Assembly (NCBI GenBank): GCA_002389505.1
Contig: DGPA01000002.1
Span: 1-30,753 of the forward strand
Length of the DNA stretch: 30,753 nt
From: Halieaceae bacterium UBA4452
GTDB lineage: Bacteria > Pseudomonadota > Gammaproteobacteria > Pseudomonadales > Halieaceae
Direction of reading: 5' to 3'
Of this stretch, positions 15,732-23,988 are shown piece after piece (the first letter of the stretch is position 1; every line of letters starts with the position of its first letter). Made by a program: the position numbers and the translations under genes. The notes under the pieces are model-generated. The model worked only from the letters and a program-made list of their open reading frames with translations, was not told the DNA's origin and ran no database searches.

Positions 15732-17399
15732 TCACATGAGCTTACGGTACTTAACCCGGCTGGGCATGTCTGCGGCCTTGCCCATTCGCTGGCGTCGGTC
15801 TTCTTCGTAGTCGGAGAAGTTGCCTTCATGAAATACCACGGCGCCGTCGTCTTCGTAGGCCAGAATGTGCGTAGTGATACGATCGAGGAACCAGCGATCG
15901 TGAGAGATGACCATGGCGGAACCGGGGAAGGCCAGCAATGCCTCCTCCAGCGCCCGTAGCGTTTCAACATCAAGATCGTTAGTGGGTTCGTCCAGTAGTA
16001 AAACGTTGGCGCCCTGTTTTAATAGCTTGGCTAAATGCAGGCGATTGCGCTCGCCGCCGGAGAGGTCTTTGACAAATTTCTGTTGATCAGAGCCTTTGAA
16101 GTTAAACCGGCCACAGTAGGATCGAGAGGGCACCTCATAGTTACCAATGTTAATAATGTCATGGCCGTCTGAAATTTCCTGCCACACGGTTTTACTGCCA
16201 TCGAGTTCGTCTCTCGATTGATCAACATAGCCCAGCTGCACGGTATCGCCTACCGCCACCGTACCGCCGTCGGCGGTTTCAGCCCCCATGAGAATCTTGA
16301 ACAACGTGGATTTACCCATGCCATTGGCACCAATAATGCCAACAATAGAGCCTTTGGGAACGGTAAAACTGACCCCCTCAAAAAGCAGTCGATCAGCAAA
16401 GGCTTTGCGTAAATTATCGACTTCAATCACCTTGTCCCCTAGCCGTTGGCCAGGGGGTATGTAAATTTCATTGGTTTCATTGCGAGTTTGAAATTCTTGT
16501 GACTGCAGTTCGTCAAAGCGGGCGAGGCGGGCTTTGCTCTTGGCCTGTCGACCTTTCGGATTACTCCGCACCCATTCAAGTTCTGCCTTGATCGTTTTCT
16601 GGTGCGATGCTTCTTGACGCGCCTCTTGGGTCAAACGTTGCTCTTTTGCTTCAAGCCAGGTCGAATAATTGCCCTCATAGGGAATGCCCCGACCGCGATC
16701 GAGTTCCAAAATCCAGCCCGCCGCATTATCAAGAAAATATCGGTCGTGGGTAATCGCCACCACGGTACCTGAAAAGTTCTCTAGGAAGCGCTCCAGCCAG
16801 CCGACCGATTCAGCATCGAGGTGGTTGGTGGGCTCATCAAGCAGCAGCATGTCTGGCTCAGAGAGCAATAGTCGACACAGGGCAACGCGTCGTCGCTCAC
16901 CACCCGACAAGGTATCGACGTTGGCATCCCAGGGCGGAAGCCGCAGTGCATTGGCAGCAATATCCAGCTTGGTATCAAGGTTGTGCGCATCGGTGGCCTG
17001 AATAATGTCTTCCAAACGCGCCTGCTCCTTCGCCAGCGCATCAAAATCAGCATCGGGCTCGGCATAGGCGGCGTAAATTTTATCCAAGTCCGCTAGGGCG
17101 TCTAGCGCGTCTTGCAGTCCCTCCTCAACGTTGCCACGAACATTCTTGTCGGCGTTGAGTTGAGGCTCTTGCGGCAGATAGCCAATATTAATGCCCGCTT
17201 GCGCGCGCGCCTCCCCTTGGATGTCAGTGTCTATGCCTGCCATGATTCGCAGTAAGGTGGATTTACCTGAACCGTTGAGACCCAAAACGCCTATCTTGGC
17301 ACCCGGGAAAAATGACAGGGAGATATCTTTGAGTATTTCGCGCTTTGGGGGCACGATTTTGCCCACGCGATTCATCGTATAAACGTACTGAGCACACAT
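15732..17399 (-). CDS. ettA: Energy-dependent translational throttle protein EttA
   Basis: EttA is an ABC-F ATPase that binds the ribosomal E site and gates the first peptide bond according to ATP/ADP ratio; it is soluble and has no membrane domain. The 555-residue product begins MCAQYVYTMNRVGKIVPPKR, the EttA opening. ABC domain 1 has Walker A GLNGSGKST (40-48), signature LSGGERRRVALCR and DEPTNHLD. The tRNA-interaction linker (PtIM, about 243-322) includes QEASHQKTIKAELEWVRSNP and GRQAKSKARLARFDELQ. ABC domain 2 has Walker A GANGMGKST, LSGGERNRLHLAKLL and DEPTNDLD. Both ATP sites look intact. It converges with radA; the 55-base gap shows no clear terminator. Confidence 0.97.
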   Translation of the reverse strand: MCAQYVYTMNRVGKIVPPKREILKDISLSFFPGAKIGVLGLNGSGKSTLLRIMAGIDTDIQGEARAQAGINIGYLPQEPQLNADKNVRGNVEEGLQDALDALADLDKIYAAYAEPDADFDALAKEQARLEDIIQATDAHNLDTKLDIAANALRLPPWDANVDTLSGGERRRVALCRLLLSEPDMLLLDEPTNHLDAESVGWLERFLENFSGTVVAITHDRYFLDNAAGWILELDRGRGIPYEGNYSTWLEAKEQRLTQEARQEASHQKTIKAELEWVRSNPKGRQAKSKARLARFDELQSQEFQTRNETNEIYIPPGQRLGDKVIEVDNLRKAFADRLLFEGVSFTVPKGSIVGIIGANGMGKSTLFKILMGAETADGGTVAVGDTVQLGYVDQSRDELDGSKTVWQEISDGHDIINIGNYEVPSRSYCGRFNFKGSDQQKFVKDLSGGERNRLHLAKLLKQGANVLLLDEPTNDLDVETLRALEEALLAFPGSAMVISHDRWFLDRITTHILAYEDDGAVVFHEGNFSDYEEDRRQRMGKAADMPSRVKYRKLM

Positions 17400-17421
17400 A
17401 AAAATACCATAAATTCAATAG

Positions 17422-17450
17422 GTTATAGGAATATTGGACTTATTATTTAA
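17422..17450 (-). promoter_or_regulatory. Candidate promoter for ettA
   Basis: On the minus strand TTAAAT (17450-17445) and TATAAC (17427-17422, five of six -10 consensus bases) are separated by 17 bases. The surrounding DNA is AT-rich. A transcript would start about 15-20 bases before the ettA ATG. No strong ribosome site is visible in this short leader. Confidence 0.4.
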
Positions 17451-17455
17451 CAGTT

Positions 17456-17483
17456 GCCACACCGGTCGCATACCGGTCGTGGC
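17456..17483. promoter_or_regulatory. Imperfect palindrome upstream of ettA
   Basis: GCCACACCGGT and ACCGGTCGTGGC form an inverted repeat around CGCAT, broken by a single-base bulge. Each arm contains the self-complementary hexamer ACCGGT. It lies just upstream of the ettA promoter candidate. It could be an operator for a dimeric regulator or a hairpin end of an unrelated insertion; no T run follows on either strand. Confidence 0.45.
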
Positions 17484-17669
17484 ATGGTCTCACAAATGAC
17501 GCTGTATCTGTATCCGTATCTATGCCGGTGTCCGAAATAGTGTCTGCACGGGCTGGTGAGCCTGCCAGTACGGCAGTAGTCGTAGTCTATACGATCCATT
17601 TAAATCGTTTTAGGATGCCGGTAAGCGTCCGTCGCAACACGGGTAGGTTTTCGTTGGGAAGTGAATGTT

Positions 17670-18092
17670 ATGAATAGATTACTCTTAATATCTTGCCTTG
17701 TTTTTCTCTTCGCTTCTTGTTCAAAGGAAGTGGATGAACATCAATTGGTCATAAGATACGGGATTTCGTATGAAATGAACTCTCAGATACCGTTCACAGG
17801 AACCGCCACGAGTTATCACGAGAACGGGCAGTTAAAGAATCAAGGAACTTACAAGAATGGGAAGCTGGAGGGTCTCTTTGAAACCTTCTACGAAAATGGG
17901 CAGTTAAGTTTTAAGACGACTTATAAGAACGGTAACCTCAACGGTGTGTATCGAGACTATCACAAGAGTGGGCAACTACATTATCAAGGGATTTACAAGA
18001 ACGGTGAGAAGAATGGTTCTTTTGAGTATTACCGTGAAAACGGAGAGTTACTGGATAAGACGATTTTCTTGGATGGGGCCATCGTGGATTGA
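17670..18092 (+). CDS. YwqK-type MORN-repeat lipoprotein
   Basis: From ATG 17670 the product is 140 residues; GTG 17661 in the same frame is possible. A hydrophobic leader ends in FASC with Cys17, so lipidation is likely. The rest consists of repeats of about 23 residues built on YHENGQLKNQGTYKNGKLEG, FYENGQLSFKTTYKNGNLNG and YHKSGQLHYQGIYKNGEKNG. This is the MORN_2 pattern of the group annotated as 'toxin-antitoxin YwqK family antitoxin', although no toxin lies next to it, so that name should not be read as function. Codon use is AT-richer than in the surroundings (ATA, TTA, AGA). It stands alone between ettA and the rim cluster, which suggests a separate acquisition. Confidence 0.75.
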   Translation: MNRLLLISCLVFLFASCSKEVDEHQLVIRYGISYEMNSQIPFTGTATSYHENGQLKNQGTYKNGKLEGLFETFYENGQLSFKTTYKNGNLNGVYRDYHKSGQLHYQGIYKNGEKNGSFEYYRENGELLDKTIFLDGAIVD

Positions 18093-18247
18093 CAGGCAGT
18101 ACAGGGTTACTGGCCCATAAGCCCTGAACGCTGGTTTGACGCAGTGTAACGACGCGCTAGGCCGTTAACTTATGGCCCAACGTGGGTAACAGGGGTTGGC
18201 GCAGCAGTGCAAACCTCACAAGGCTTAGCAGCTGCTCAGCGGGTTAA

Positions 18248-19321
18248 CTAGCCTGCAATAGGGGCGTCACTAGGACTGTCTTCGTCATGTACGTAGTCGG
18301 AAGGCAGTAGTGCTTCATGAAAATCTTCGTATTCAAATTCGGTACGCGCCGACACCTGAGCAATATGAAAAAGTGCGTCGCCCTCATACACGGTAGGGAG
18401 GTTGGAGCGTCCAATAATAATGCCGGCAATAGGCGCTATGACCTCGACCTCTTGCGTGCCGAGAGGGTCCGATACCACGCCAATGACTTGATGCTTGTCG
18501 ATCTGCCCACCGAGGGGAACGAGTACTCGATGCACCCCACTGCCGGGTGATCGAACCCATTGTGTGGTCTTGCTAACGATGGGTTTTTTTGGGGCGCGCG
18601 CGCGACTGCGACGCAGCATGCCAATATGGCGCATCACGTTGAGGACACCCTTAACGCCGGCTCGTATGTAGACTTCATCAAACCGTAATGCCTCGCAACT
18701 CTCGTACAGAATAACGGGCACACCTTTTTCAGTGGCATGTTCTCTCAAAGACCCGTCGCGCAAGCGCGAGTCAATAACAATGGGTGCACCAAATGCCTCA
18801 GACATGCCCTTGATCGTTGGATCGTTGAGCTCGGCGCGGATTTGAGGAAAGTTGGAGCGGTGTCGTCCGCCGGTATGTAAGTCAATGCCATGGCTGCACT
18901 TGGCAACAATTTCATTCATGAAAATGTATGCCAATCGGCCAGTCAGTGAACCACTAGGTGAACCTGGAAAGGAGCGATTCAAATCCCTGCCGTCGGGCAG
19001 GTAGCGCGAGTGGTGATTGAAGCCGTAGACATTCACTATGGGAATCGCGAGCAGGGAGCCGGCCATTTTTTTGGGATCCAAGGATTTCAGTACTCTACGA
19101 ACAATCTCTACCCCGTTGATCTCATCCCCGTGTATTGCCGCGCAAACAAACAGCGTAGGCCCCGGCCGCACGCCGCGAACGACTTGCACCGAAAGAGACA
19201 TGTCATCGTTACTGAATGTGGGGGCGACATTGATTTCTACCGTACGTGCTTCGCCGGGCAATAGTCGTTCACCGCCGATTTCTAGCGGTTCAGCATAGCG
19301 TTTTTTTGCAGCCCCATTCAT
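18248..19321 (-). CDS. Succinylglutamate desuccinylase/aspartoacylase-family amidohydrolase
   Basis: The 357-residue product belongs to the M14-like zinc amidohydrolases that cleave N-acyl amino acids. Zinc-ligand motif HGDE appears in CAAIHGDEINGVEIVRRVLK (about 60-80) and the later His in GIDLHTGGRHRSNFPQIRA. DLNRSFPGSPSGS matches the substrate-binding Arg-Asn/Arg segment of the family. A C-terminal beta-rich biotinyl-lipoyl-like fold (SDPLGTQEVEVIAPIAGIII) is typical of the longer bacterial members. The substrate is not shown by sequence. It begins nine bases after rimK, so it belongs to the same operon. With the neighbours RimK and RimB it may remove or recycle acylated or glutamylated products; that is inference. 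Confidence 0.9.
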   Translation of the reverse strand: MNGAAKKRYAEPLEIGGERLLPGEARTVEINVAPTFSNDDMSLSVQVVRGVRPGPTLFVCAAIHGDEINGVEIVRRVLKSLDPKKMAGSLLAIPIVNVYGFNHHSRYLPDGRDLNRSFPGSPSGSLTGRLAYIFMNEIVAKCSHGIDLHTGGRHRSNFPQIRAELNDPTIKGMSEAFGAPIVIDSRLRDGSLREHATEKGVPVILYESCEALRFDEVYIRAGVKGVLNVMRHIGMLRRSRARAPKKPIVSKTTQWVRSPGSGVHRVLVPLGGQIDKHQVIGVVSDPLGTQEVEVIAPIAGIIIGRSNLPTVYEGDALFHIAQVSARTEFEYEDFHEALLPSDYVHDEDSPSDAPIAG

Positions 19322-19330
19322 GTGTCGCGA

Positions 19331-20236
19331 TTAACCTTTTGATCGACCATGAGGCTTGCCTGGCTCTGCGTGACCTTCGATAAACTGGATAATTTTTTTG
19401 GCAACATTGATGCCCGTAGATTCCTCGATGCCACGCAGCCCGGGAGAGGAGTTAACTTCCATGACCAGCGGACCGCGTTCTGAGCGAAGTAGATCAACGC
19501 CTGCGACATTGAGACCCATTGTCTGCGCGGCTTTCACTGCGGTTCGTCGCTCAGCGGGTGTGAGTTTAGTTTCACGAGCTGTACCGCCCCGGTGCAGATT
19601 GGAGCGGAAATCGCCGGGTGCTGAGGTTCGCTCCATAGCGGCAACGACTTTGCGGCCAATGACGAAGCAGCGAACGTCACTGCCGCCAGCCTCCTTAATG
19701 TATTCTTGAACTAAAAAATCGGCTCTGAGTTCAGTAAAGGCATCAATCACTGACTCAGCCGCTTTGATAGTTTCTGCCAAAACGACTCCGCGACCTTGGG
19801 TGCCCTCTAAGAGCTTAACGACCAACGGCGCTCCCCCCACCAGTTTGATCAACTCTCGCGTGTTGTGCACATCATGGGCAAAGCCGGTTACCGGCATGCC
19901 CAGGCCTTTTCGAGAGAGGAGTTGCAGCGCACGCAGCTTCGAGCGCGAGCGGCCCAGCGGGATCGAACCGACTAAGCTGTAGGTATCCATCATCTCAAAT
20001 TGGCGGATCACCGCAGTGCCGTAATTGGTCACCGACGCGCCAATTCGTGGGATAACCACGTCTTGACGCTCCAATTTTTCTCCGCGATACCAGACTGACG
20101 GATTTGCCGAAGTGATATCCATGTAACACTTCAGGGTATCTATGACGCGCGCTTCGTGGTCGGCAGCTTCGGCCTCTTCGACCAGTCGCGAGGTACTGTA
20201 GAGTCGGGGGTTGCGCGATAGAACGGCTATTTTCAC
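19331..20236 (-). CDS. rimK: RimK-type alpha-L-glutamate ligase
   Basis: RimK is an ATP-grasp ligase that adds glutamates to the C-terminus of ribosomal protein S6 and can also make free polyglutamate. The 301-residue length equals that of the family. MKIAVLSRNPRLYSTSRLVE opens the pre-ATP-grasp domain, RIGASVTNYGTAVIRQFEMM follows, and the nucleotide-binding block contains VVKLLEGTQGRGVVLAE and LVQEYIKE. The metal-binding segment is VMEVNSSPGLRGIEESTGIN. GTG start, overlapping rimB by four bases. The S6 gene of this genome lies about 10 kb upstream in the same window and has a long acidic tail. Confidence 0.95.
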   Translation of the reverse strand: MKIAVLSRNPRLYSTSRLVEEAEAADHEARVIDTLKCYMDITSANPSVWYRGEKLERQDVVIPRIGASVTNYGTAVIRQFEMMDTYSLVGSIPLGRSRSKLRALQLLSRKGLGMPVTGFAHDVHNTRELIKLVGGAPLVVKLLEGTQGRGVVLAETIKAAESVIDAFTELRADFLVQEYIKEAGGSDVRCFVIGRKVVAAMERTSAPGDFRSNLHRGGTARETKLTPAERRTAVKAAQTMGLNVAGVDLLRSERGPLVMEVNSSPGLRGIEESTGINVAKKIIQFIEGHAEPGKPHGRSKG

Positions 20237-20688
20237 ACTAGCTCCGGTGGTTGTACTCGAGAGCCCCCGAGCATAAAGGATTGACCCGGTGAAACAAGAA
20301 AACTGTGTTTAATTGCTGTTCGGCCTAGGAGCATACGAAATAACATGCTATCTCGGTCAGTCAATGTGACTTCGATCGACCGCGTTGCACCGTTGATTTG
20401 CAGCGTTGTTGTGATGACGGGCCTCGATTCCGTGTGGCCACCTGAATCAGTGACCATCCGCTCATCAACAACCGGGGCGGTGCAATAAACCACCGCGTGA
20501 ATATCTTTCTGTTTTGGATGCATGCTAAAACGAACCCACGGTTGCTCGTCCTGAGTAAAGCGCTCTAGCTCAAAAGCATGGAGCGCACTGGTACGGGCGC
20601 CAGTATCAATTTTGGCTTTCACCCAGCCAATACCGAGATCAGGCAGACCAACCCATTCGCGCCAGCCAATAATGTGCTTGTCAGTCAT
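20233..20688 (-). CDS. rimB: RimB-type retropepsin-like/putative ATP-dependent zinc protease
   Basis: The 151-residue product carries the family marker WVKAKIDTGARTSALHA near residues 22-38, in which DTGA is the aspartic-protease-like catalytic turn. VTLTDRDSMLFRMLLGRTAI near the C-terminus is the second conserved block. Members are often labelled 'ATP-dependent zinc protease', although the fold is retropepsin-like. In Pseudomonas the RimB protein acts with RimK in S6 modification. The stop overlaps the rimK start by four bases. No strong ribosome site precedes ATG 20688; this ATG is chosen because MTDKHIIGWREWVGLPDLGI is the usual family opening. Confidence 0.9.
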   Translation of the reverse strand: MTDKHIIGWREWVGLPDLGIGWVKAKIDTGARTSALHAFELERFTQDEQPWVRFSMHPKQKDIHAVVYCTAPVVDERMVTDSGGHTESRPVITTTLQINGATRSIEVTLTDRDSMLFRMLLGRTAIKHSFLVSPGQSFMLGGSRVQPPELV

Positions 20689-21040
20689 CGTTATTTAGTT
20701 ACCAAAATCCCTCGGTCACTACTGCCACTCGATCGTTTCGTCAGCCATGCGAGCAGCCGATTAAAGCGGGCCACGGCCGCTATCGGCACTGGCTGCGGTT
20801 GCTGCAGGGGTACGCTCATGAACTATACCACTACATAGCCCATGGGGTTGAAGCCCAGGTGATCGTTGCGCTTAGCGCAACTCGTCAGTCATTGTGCCTT
20901 AAAGAGCGCTTAACCTGCCTCTGCGTATGGGATAACATAAATCCATTATCATTGACTGTCAGCAATGCGCCTAGGAGTAGGCATCAACACGTTGACTACC
21001 TGGGGCACACCCTCATAAAGACACGTTAAGGATGTTCACC
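20689..21040. other. Intergenic region between rimB and glyA with a two-step hairpin
   Basis: These 352 bases separate two divergent genes and hold no convincing gene. The clearest structure is a hairpin at 20756-20787: outer stem GCCGAT/ATCGGC, a TAA bulge, inner stem AGCGG/CCGCT and a 7-base loop. GCAGCC (20753-20758) could instead pair with GGCTGC (20790-20795). TTGACT appears at 20952 and 20992. From the second, CATAAA follows after 16 bases, but this would put transcription start on the glyA ribosome site. No riboswitch was recognised. Confidence 0.4.
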
Positions 21041-22339
21041 ATGAACCAAGCAGCCAAACCATTGTCACAATTTCTTGATCGTGAAAGCCAGACTATTGAG
21101 CATTATGATGCGGAACTGTGGACAGCCATGAGCGCTGAGGCACAGCGTCAAGAAGATCATATTGAGCTGATTGCCTCGGAAAATTACGCTAGCCCTCGAA
21201 TTTTAGAGGCGCAGGGATCGGTGCTGACCAATAAGTACGCGGAGGGCTATCCCGGCAAGCGTTATTATGGCGGCTGCGAGTATGTTGATGTCGCTGAGCA
21301 GCTGGCGATTGACCGCGCTAAAGCACTGTTTGGTGCGGACTATGCCAACGTGCAGCCCCATTCGGGCTCCAGCGCAAATATCGCTGTTTATCACGCGCTA
21401 CTGCAACCCGGCGATACAGTTATGGGCATGAGCCTCGCCGATGGTGGGCATTTGACCCATGGCGCCTCGGTCAATTTTTCCGGCAAATTTTATCATGCTG
21501 TTCAGTACGGTATTAACCACGATACGGGCCTTATTGACTACGACGATTTAATGACGCTGGCATTGGCGCATAAGCCTAAGCTGATTATTGGTGGATTCTC
21601 CGCCTATAGCCGAACCATGGACTGGGGTAAATTTCGTGATATTGCCGATGCAGTGGGCGCCTATTTATTGGTCGATATGGCGCATATTGCCGGGCTGGTA
21701 GCAGCCGGCGTTTATCCCAATCCGGTCCCCTATGCAGATGTGGTGACCTCTACCACCCATAAGACTCTGCGTGGTCCACGCAGCGGCATTATCCTTGCCA
21801 AAGCCAACCCCGAGCTAGAGAAGAAGTTCAACATGGCAATCTTCCCCGGTGCCCAGGGCGGTCCGTTGATGCACGCCATCGCCGCCAAAGCTGTCGCCTT
21901 TAAAGAGGCCATGGATCCGTCGTTTGTGACCTATCAGAAACAGGTAATAAAGAACGCACACATTATGGCGGCCACCTTTGTCGCCCGGGGCCACAAGATA
22001 GTCTCTGGGGGCACCGATAACCACTTAATGCTGTTGGACTTGATTGGCAAAGAATATACTGGCAAAGAGGCGGATGCTGCGCTTGGCAAGGCCTTCATTA
22101 CGGTGAATAAAAATGCCGTACCCAATGATCCCCGATCACCTTTCGTGACGTCAGGCTTGAGGTTGGGTACCCCAGCAATTACCACCCGCGGGTTTGGTGA
22201 GCAGGAGTCTGAGGCGTTGACCCACTGGATGTGTGACGTGCTTGCTTCTCTAGAAGAGGGGTCATCTGACCGGGTCATTGCCGATGTACGCGCGAAGGTT
22301 CTAGACGTGTGTGGTCGCCTACCGGTCTACGGTCACTAA
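21041..22339 (+). CDS. glyA: Serine hydroxymethyltransferase
   Basis: GlyA converts serine and tetrahydrofolate to glycine and 5,10-methylenetetrahydrofolate in the cytoplasm. The 432-residue product contains the family marks: EDHIELIASENYASPRILEA, NKYAEGYPGKRYYGGCEYVD, DMAHIAGLVAAGVYPNPVPY and the PLP lysine in STTHKTLRGPRSG. The C-terminal domain includes SGLRLGTPAITTRGFGEQE. ATG 21041 is preferred over the upstream ATG 21032 because TAAGGA lies eight bases before it. It is followed after 22 bases by nrdR, a common order in proteobacteria. Confidence 0.97.
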   Translation: MNQAAKPLSQFLDRESQTIEHYDAELWTAMSAEAQRQEDHIELIASENYASPRILEAQGSVLTNKYAEGYPGKRYYGGCEYVDVAEQLAIDRAKALFGADYANVQPHSGSSANIAVYHALLQPGDTVMGMSLADGGHLTHGASVNFSGKFYHAVQYGINHDTGLIDYDDLMTLALAHKPKLIIGGFSAYSRTMDWGKFRDIADAVGAYLLVDMAHIAGLVAAGVYPNPVPYADVVTSTTHKTLRGPRSGIILAKANPELEKKFNMAIFPGAQGGPLMHAIAAKAVAFKEAMDPSFVTYQKQVIKNAHIMAATFVARGHKIVSGGTDNHLMLLDLIGKEYTGKEADAALGKAFITVNKNAVPNDPRSPFVTSGLRLGTPAITTRGFGEQESEALTHWMCDVLASLEEGSSDRVIADVRAKVLDVCGRLPVYGH

Positions 22340-22361
22340 TGGCGCTGGGGCGCATAACGTC

Positions 22362-22829
22362 ATGCATTGTCCATTTTGCACCACCGATGACACCAAAGTG
22401 ATTGACTCTCGGCTCGTGGCTGAGGGTGACCAGGTTCGTCGTCGTCGCGAGTGTTTGATCTGTAAAGAGCGATTCACGACCTACGAGGTGGCGGAGCTCG
22501 TTATGCCACGCTTGATTAAGCAAAATGGCAACCGAGAGCCGTTCAATGAAGACAAGCTCCGGGGTGGTTTGCTGCGGGCCCTAGAAAAACGGCCAGTGTC
22601 AGTAGAGGAAATGGAAACCCATATCCACCAAATCAAGCATCAACTGAGAGCAACGGGGGAGCGAGAAATACCCTCTCGTGAGCTCGGAGAAATGGTGATG
22701 GAGTCGTTAAAAGCCCTTGATCAGGTCGCCTATGTCCGTTTTGCCTCTGTCTATCGGAGTTTTCAAGACCTGGCCGAGTTTCGTGATGCGATTGCCTCTC
22801 TGGAGGCGGAGCCTACGGGCTCTAACTAA
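22362..22829 (+). CDS. nrdR: Transcriptional repressor NrdR
   Basis: NrdR represses ribonucleotide reductase genes by binding NrdR boxes, sensing ATP/dATP. The 155-residue product starts MHCPFCTTDDTKVIDSRL, with a zinc ribbon formed by CPFC near 3-6 and CLICKERFTTYEV at about 31. The ATP-cone domain occupies about 45-140 (LIKQNGNREPFNEDKLRGGL, VAYVRFASVYRSFQD). The length is as in E. coli (149). ATG 22362 is set by homology; the ribosome site is weak. It lies between glyA and ribD, the usual neighbourhood, and may be cotranscribed with both. Confidence 0.97.
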   Translation: MHCPFCTTDDTKVIDSRLVAEGDQVRRRRECLICKERFTTYEVAELVMPRLIKQNGNREPFNEDKLRGGLLRALEKRPVSVEEMETHIHQIKHQLRATGEREIPSRELGEMVMESLKALDQVAYVRFASVYRSFQDLAEFRDAIASLEAEPTGSN

Positions 22830-22858
22830 GTGCGCACCCTTTGGACACTGGGCCAGCA

Positions 22859-23977
22859 ATGACAACGCAACAGGTCCATGAGCCATTCATGGCGCGGGCG
22901 ATTGCCCTCGCCCGTGAAGGCCGTTTTTGGGCAACCCCCAATCCACATGTAGGTTGCGTCATCGTTCGTGACGGGGCCGTGATTGGCGAGGGATTCACTC
23001 AGCCACCGGGGGGGCATCACGCGGAAGTCGCGGCACTGACGCAGGCTGGTGACGCGCGCGGCGCCACCGCTTATGTCACCCTCGAGCCCTGTGCACATTG
23101 GGGTCGTACCGGGCCCTGCACGGAGGCGCTGATAGGCGCGGGTATTTGTCGCGTCGTCGTTGCTATCGAGGATCCTTCCCCGGCAGTAGCGGGTAAAGGC
23201 ATCGCCGCGTTAAAAGCGGCGGGTATTGCTGTCTCAATAGGGGTGCTTGTGCCCGAGGCTGAGGCTTTGGTTGCAGGTTTTCTTCTGCGGGTAAGCCGTG
23301 GCTGGGGCCGGGTGCGCCTCAAAATCGCGGCGTCCCTCGATGGCCGTACAGCCATGGCCTCGGGGGAAAGTCAGTGGATTACTGGAGAGGAGGCTCGCGC
23401 GGACGTGCAGTGTTTGCGGGCCGAGAGTTCGGTGGTGATCACCGGTATCGGTACGGTTTTGGCCGACGATTGCGCGCTTACCGTTCGCGAAGCCCAGCTA
23501 CCCTTGGCAGCTGAGGACCGCCAGCGAGCCGTCCATCGCGCACCGCTAAGGGTGCTGCTTGACAGTAATGGGCGAGTACCCCAGGGGGCTGCTATTTTGT
23601 CAACCTCGGCACCGACCCTGGTGTTCCATGCGTCCGATGCTAGTCCTGCCAGCCATTTGGCGGCCTTACCACAGGTGACCACTCAAGGAGTGGCGCGCGC
23701 TGAGGGTGGGCTGGATCTGCGTGCCATATTGGCCGATCTGGGCGATCGAGGCGCCAATGAGATCCTACTGGAGACCGGTGCTACACTGTCGTCGGCGTTT
23801 CTTGAGCAGGGACTGGTAGATGAGCTAATTGTGTACCAAGCACCTCGCCTGCTCGGTGCTTCTGGGCGGCCTATGATAATGGCTAATGTTGAGCGACTTG
23901 CTGAGACCTTTGCACTGCGTCTTATTGAGGTAAGTCGAGTTGGGGACGACCTGCGTATTATCGCGGTACCCCACTAA
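22859..23977 (+). CDS. ribD: Bifunctional riboflavin biosynthesis deaminase/reductase RibD
   Basis: RibD deaminates 2,5-diamino-6-ribosylamino-pyrimidinone phosphate and reduces the ribosyl side chain. The 372-residue product has the cytidine-deaminase-like domain (1-145) with HAEVAAL and PCAHWGRTGPC as zinc ligands and catalytic Glu, and the NADPH reductase domain (about 150-372) with KIAASLDGRTAMASGESQWI and GLVDELIVYQAPRLLG. All key residues look present. ATG 22859 is used; TTG 22841 is possible but adds a poor segment. It starts the rib operon, 29 bases after nrdR and 11 before ribE. Confidence 0.97.
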   Translation: MTTQQVHEPFMARAIALAREGRFWATPNPHVGCVIVRDGAVIGEGFTQPPGGHHAEVAALTQAGDARGATAYVTLEPCAHWGRTGPCTEALIGAGICRVVVAIEDPSPAVAGKGIAALKAAGIAVSIGVLVPEAEALVAGFLLRVSRGWGRVRLKIAASLDGRTAMASGESQWITGEEARADVQCLRAESSVVITGIGTVLADDCALTVREAQLPLAAEDRQRAVHRAPLRVLLDSNGRVPQGAAILSTSAPTLVFHASDASPASHLAALPQVTTQGVARAEGGLDLRAILADLGDRGANEILLETGATLSSAFLEQGLVDELIVYQAPRLLGASGRPMIMANVERLAETFALRLIEVSRVGDDLRIIAVPH

Positions 23978-23988
23978 GAGGAGCCCAC

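Noticed and set aside
18112..18177. Inverted segment GGCCCATAAG / CTTATGGCC between the lipoprotein and aspartoacylase-like genes
   Set aside because: One bulge and a 47-base loop with no T run make a terminator call unsupported.
20992..21019. TTGACT-16-CATAAA as glyA promoter
   Set aside because: Transcription would begin on top of the glyA ribosome site, leaving no usable leader.
20799..21029. Short plus-strand open frame upstream of glyA
   Set aside because: Low-complexity translation, no ribosome site and no recognisable motif; treated as intergenic.
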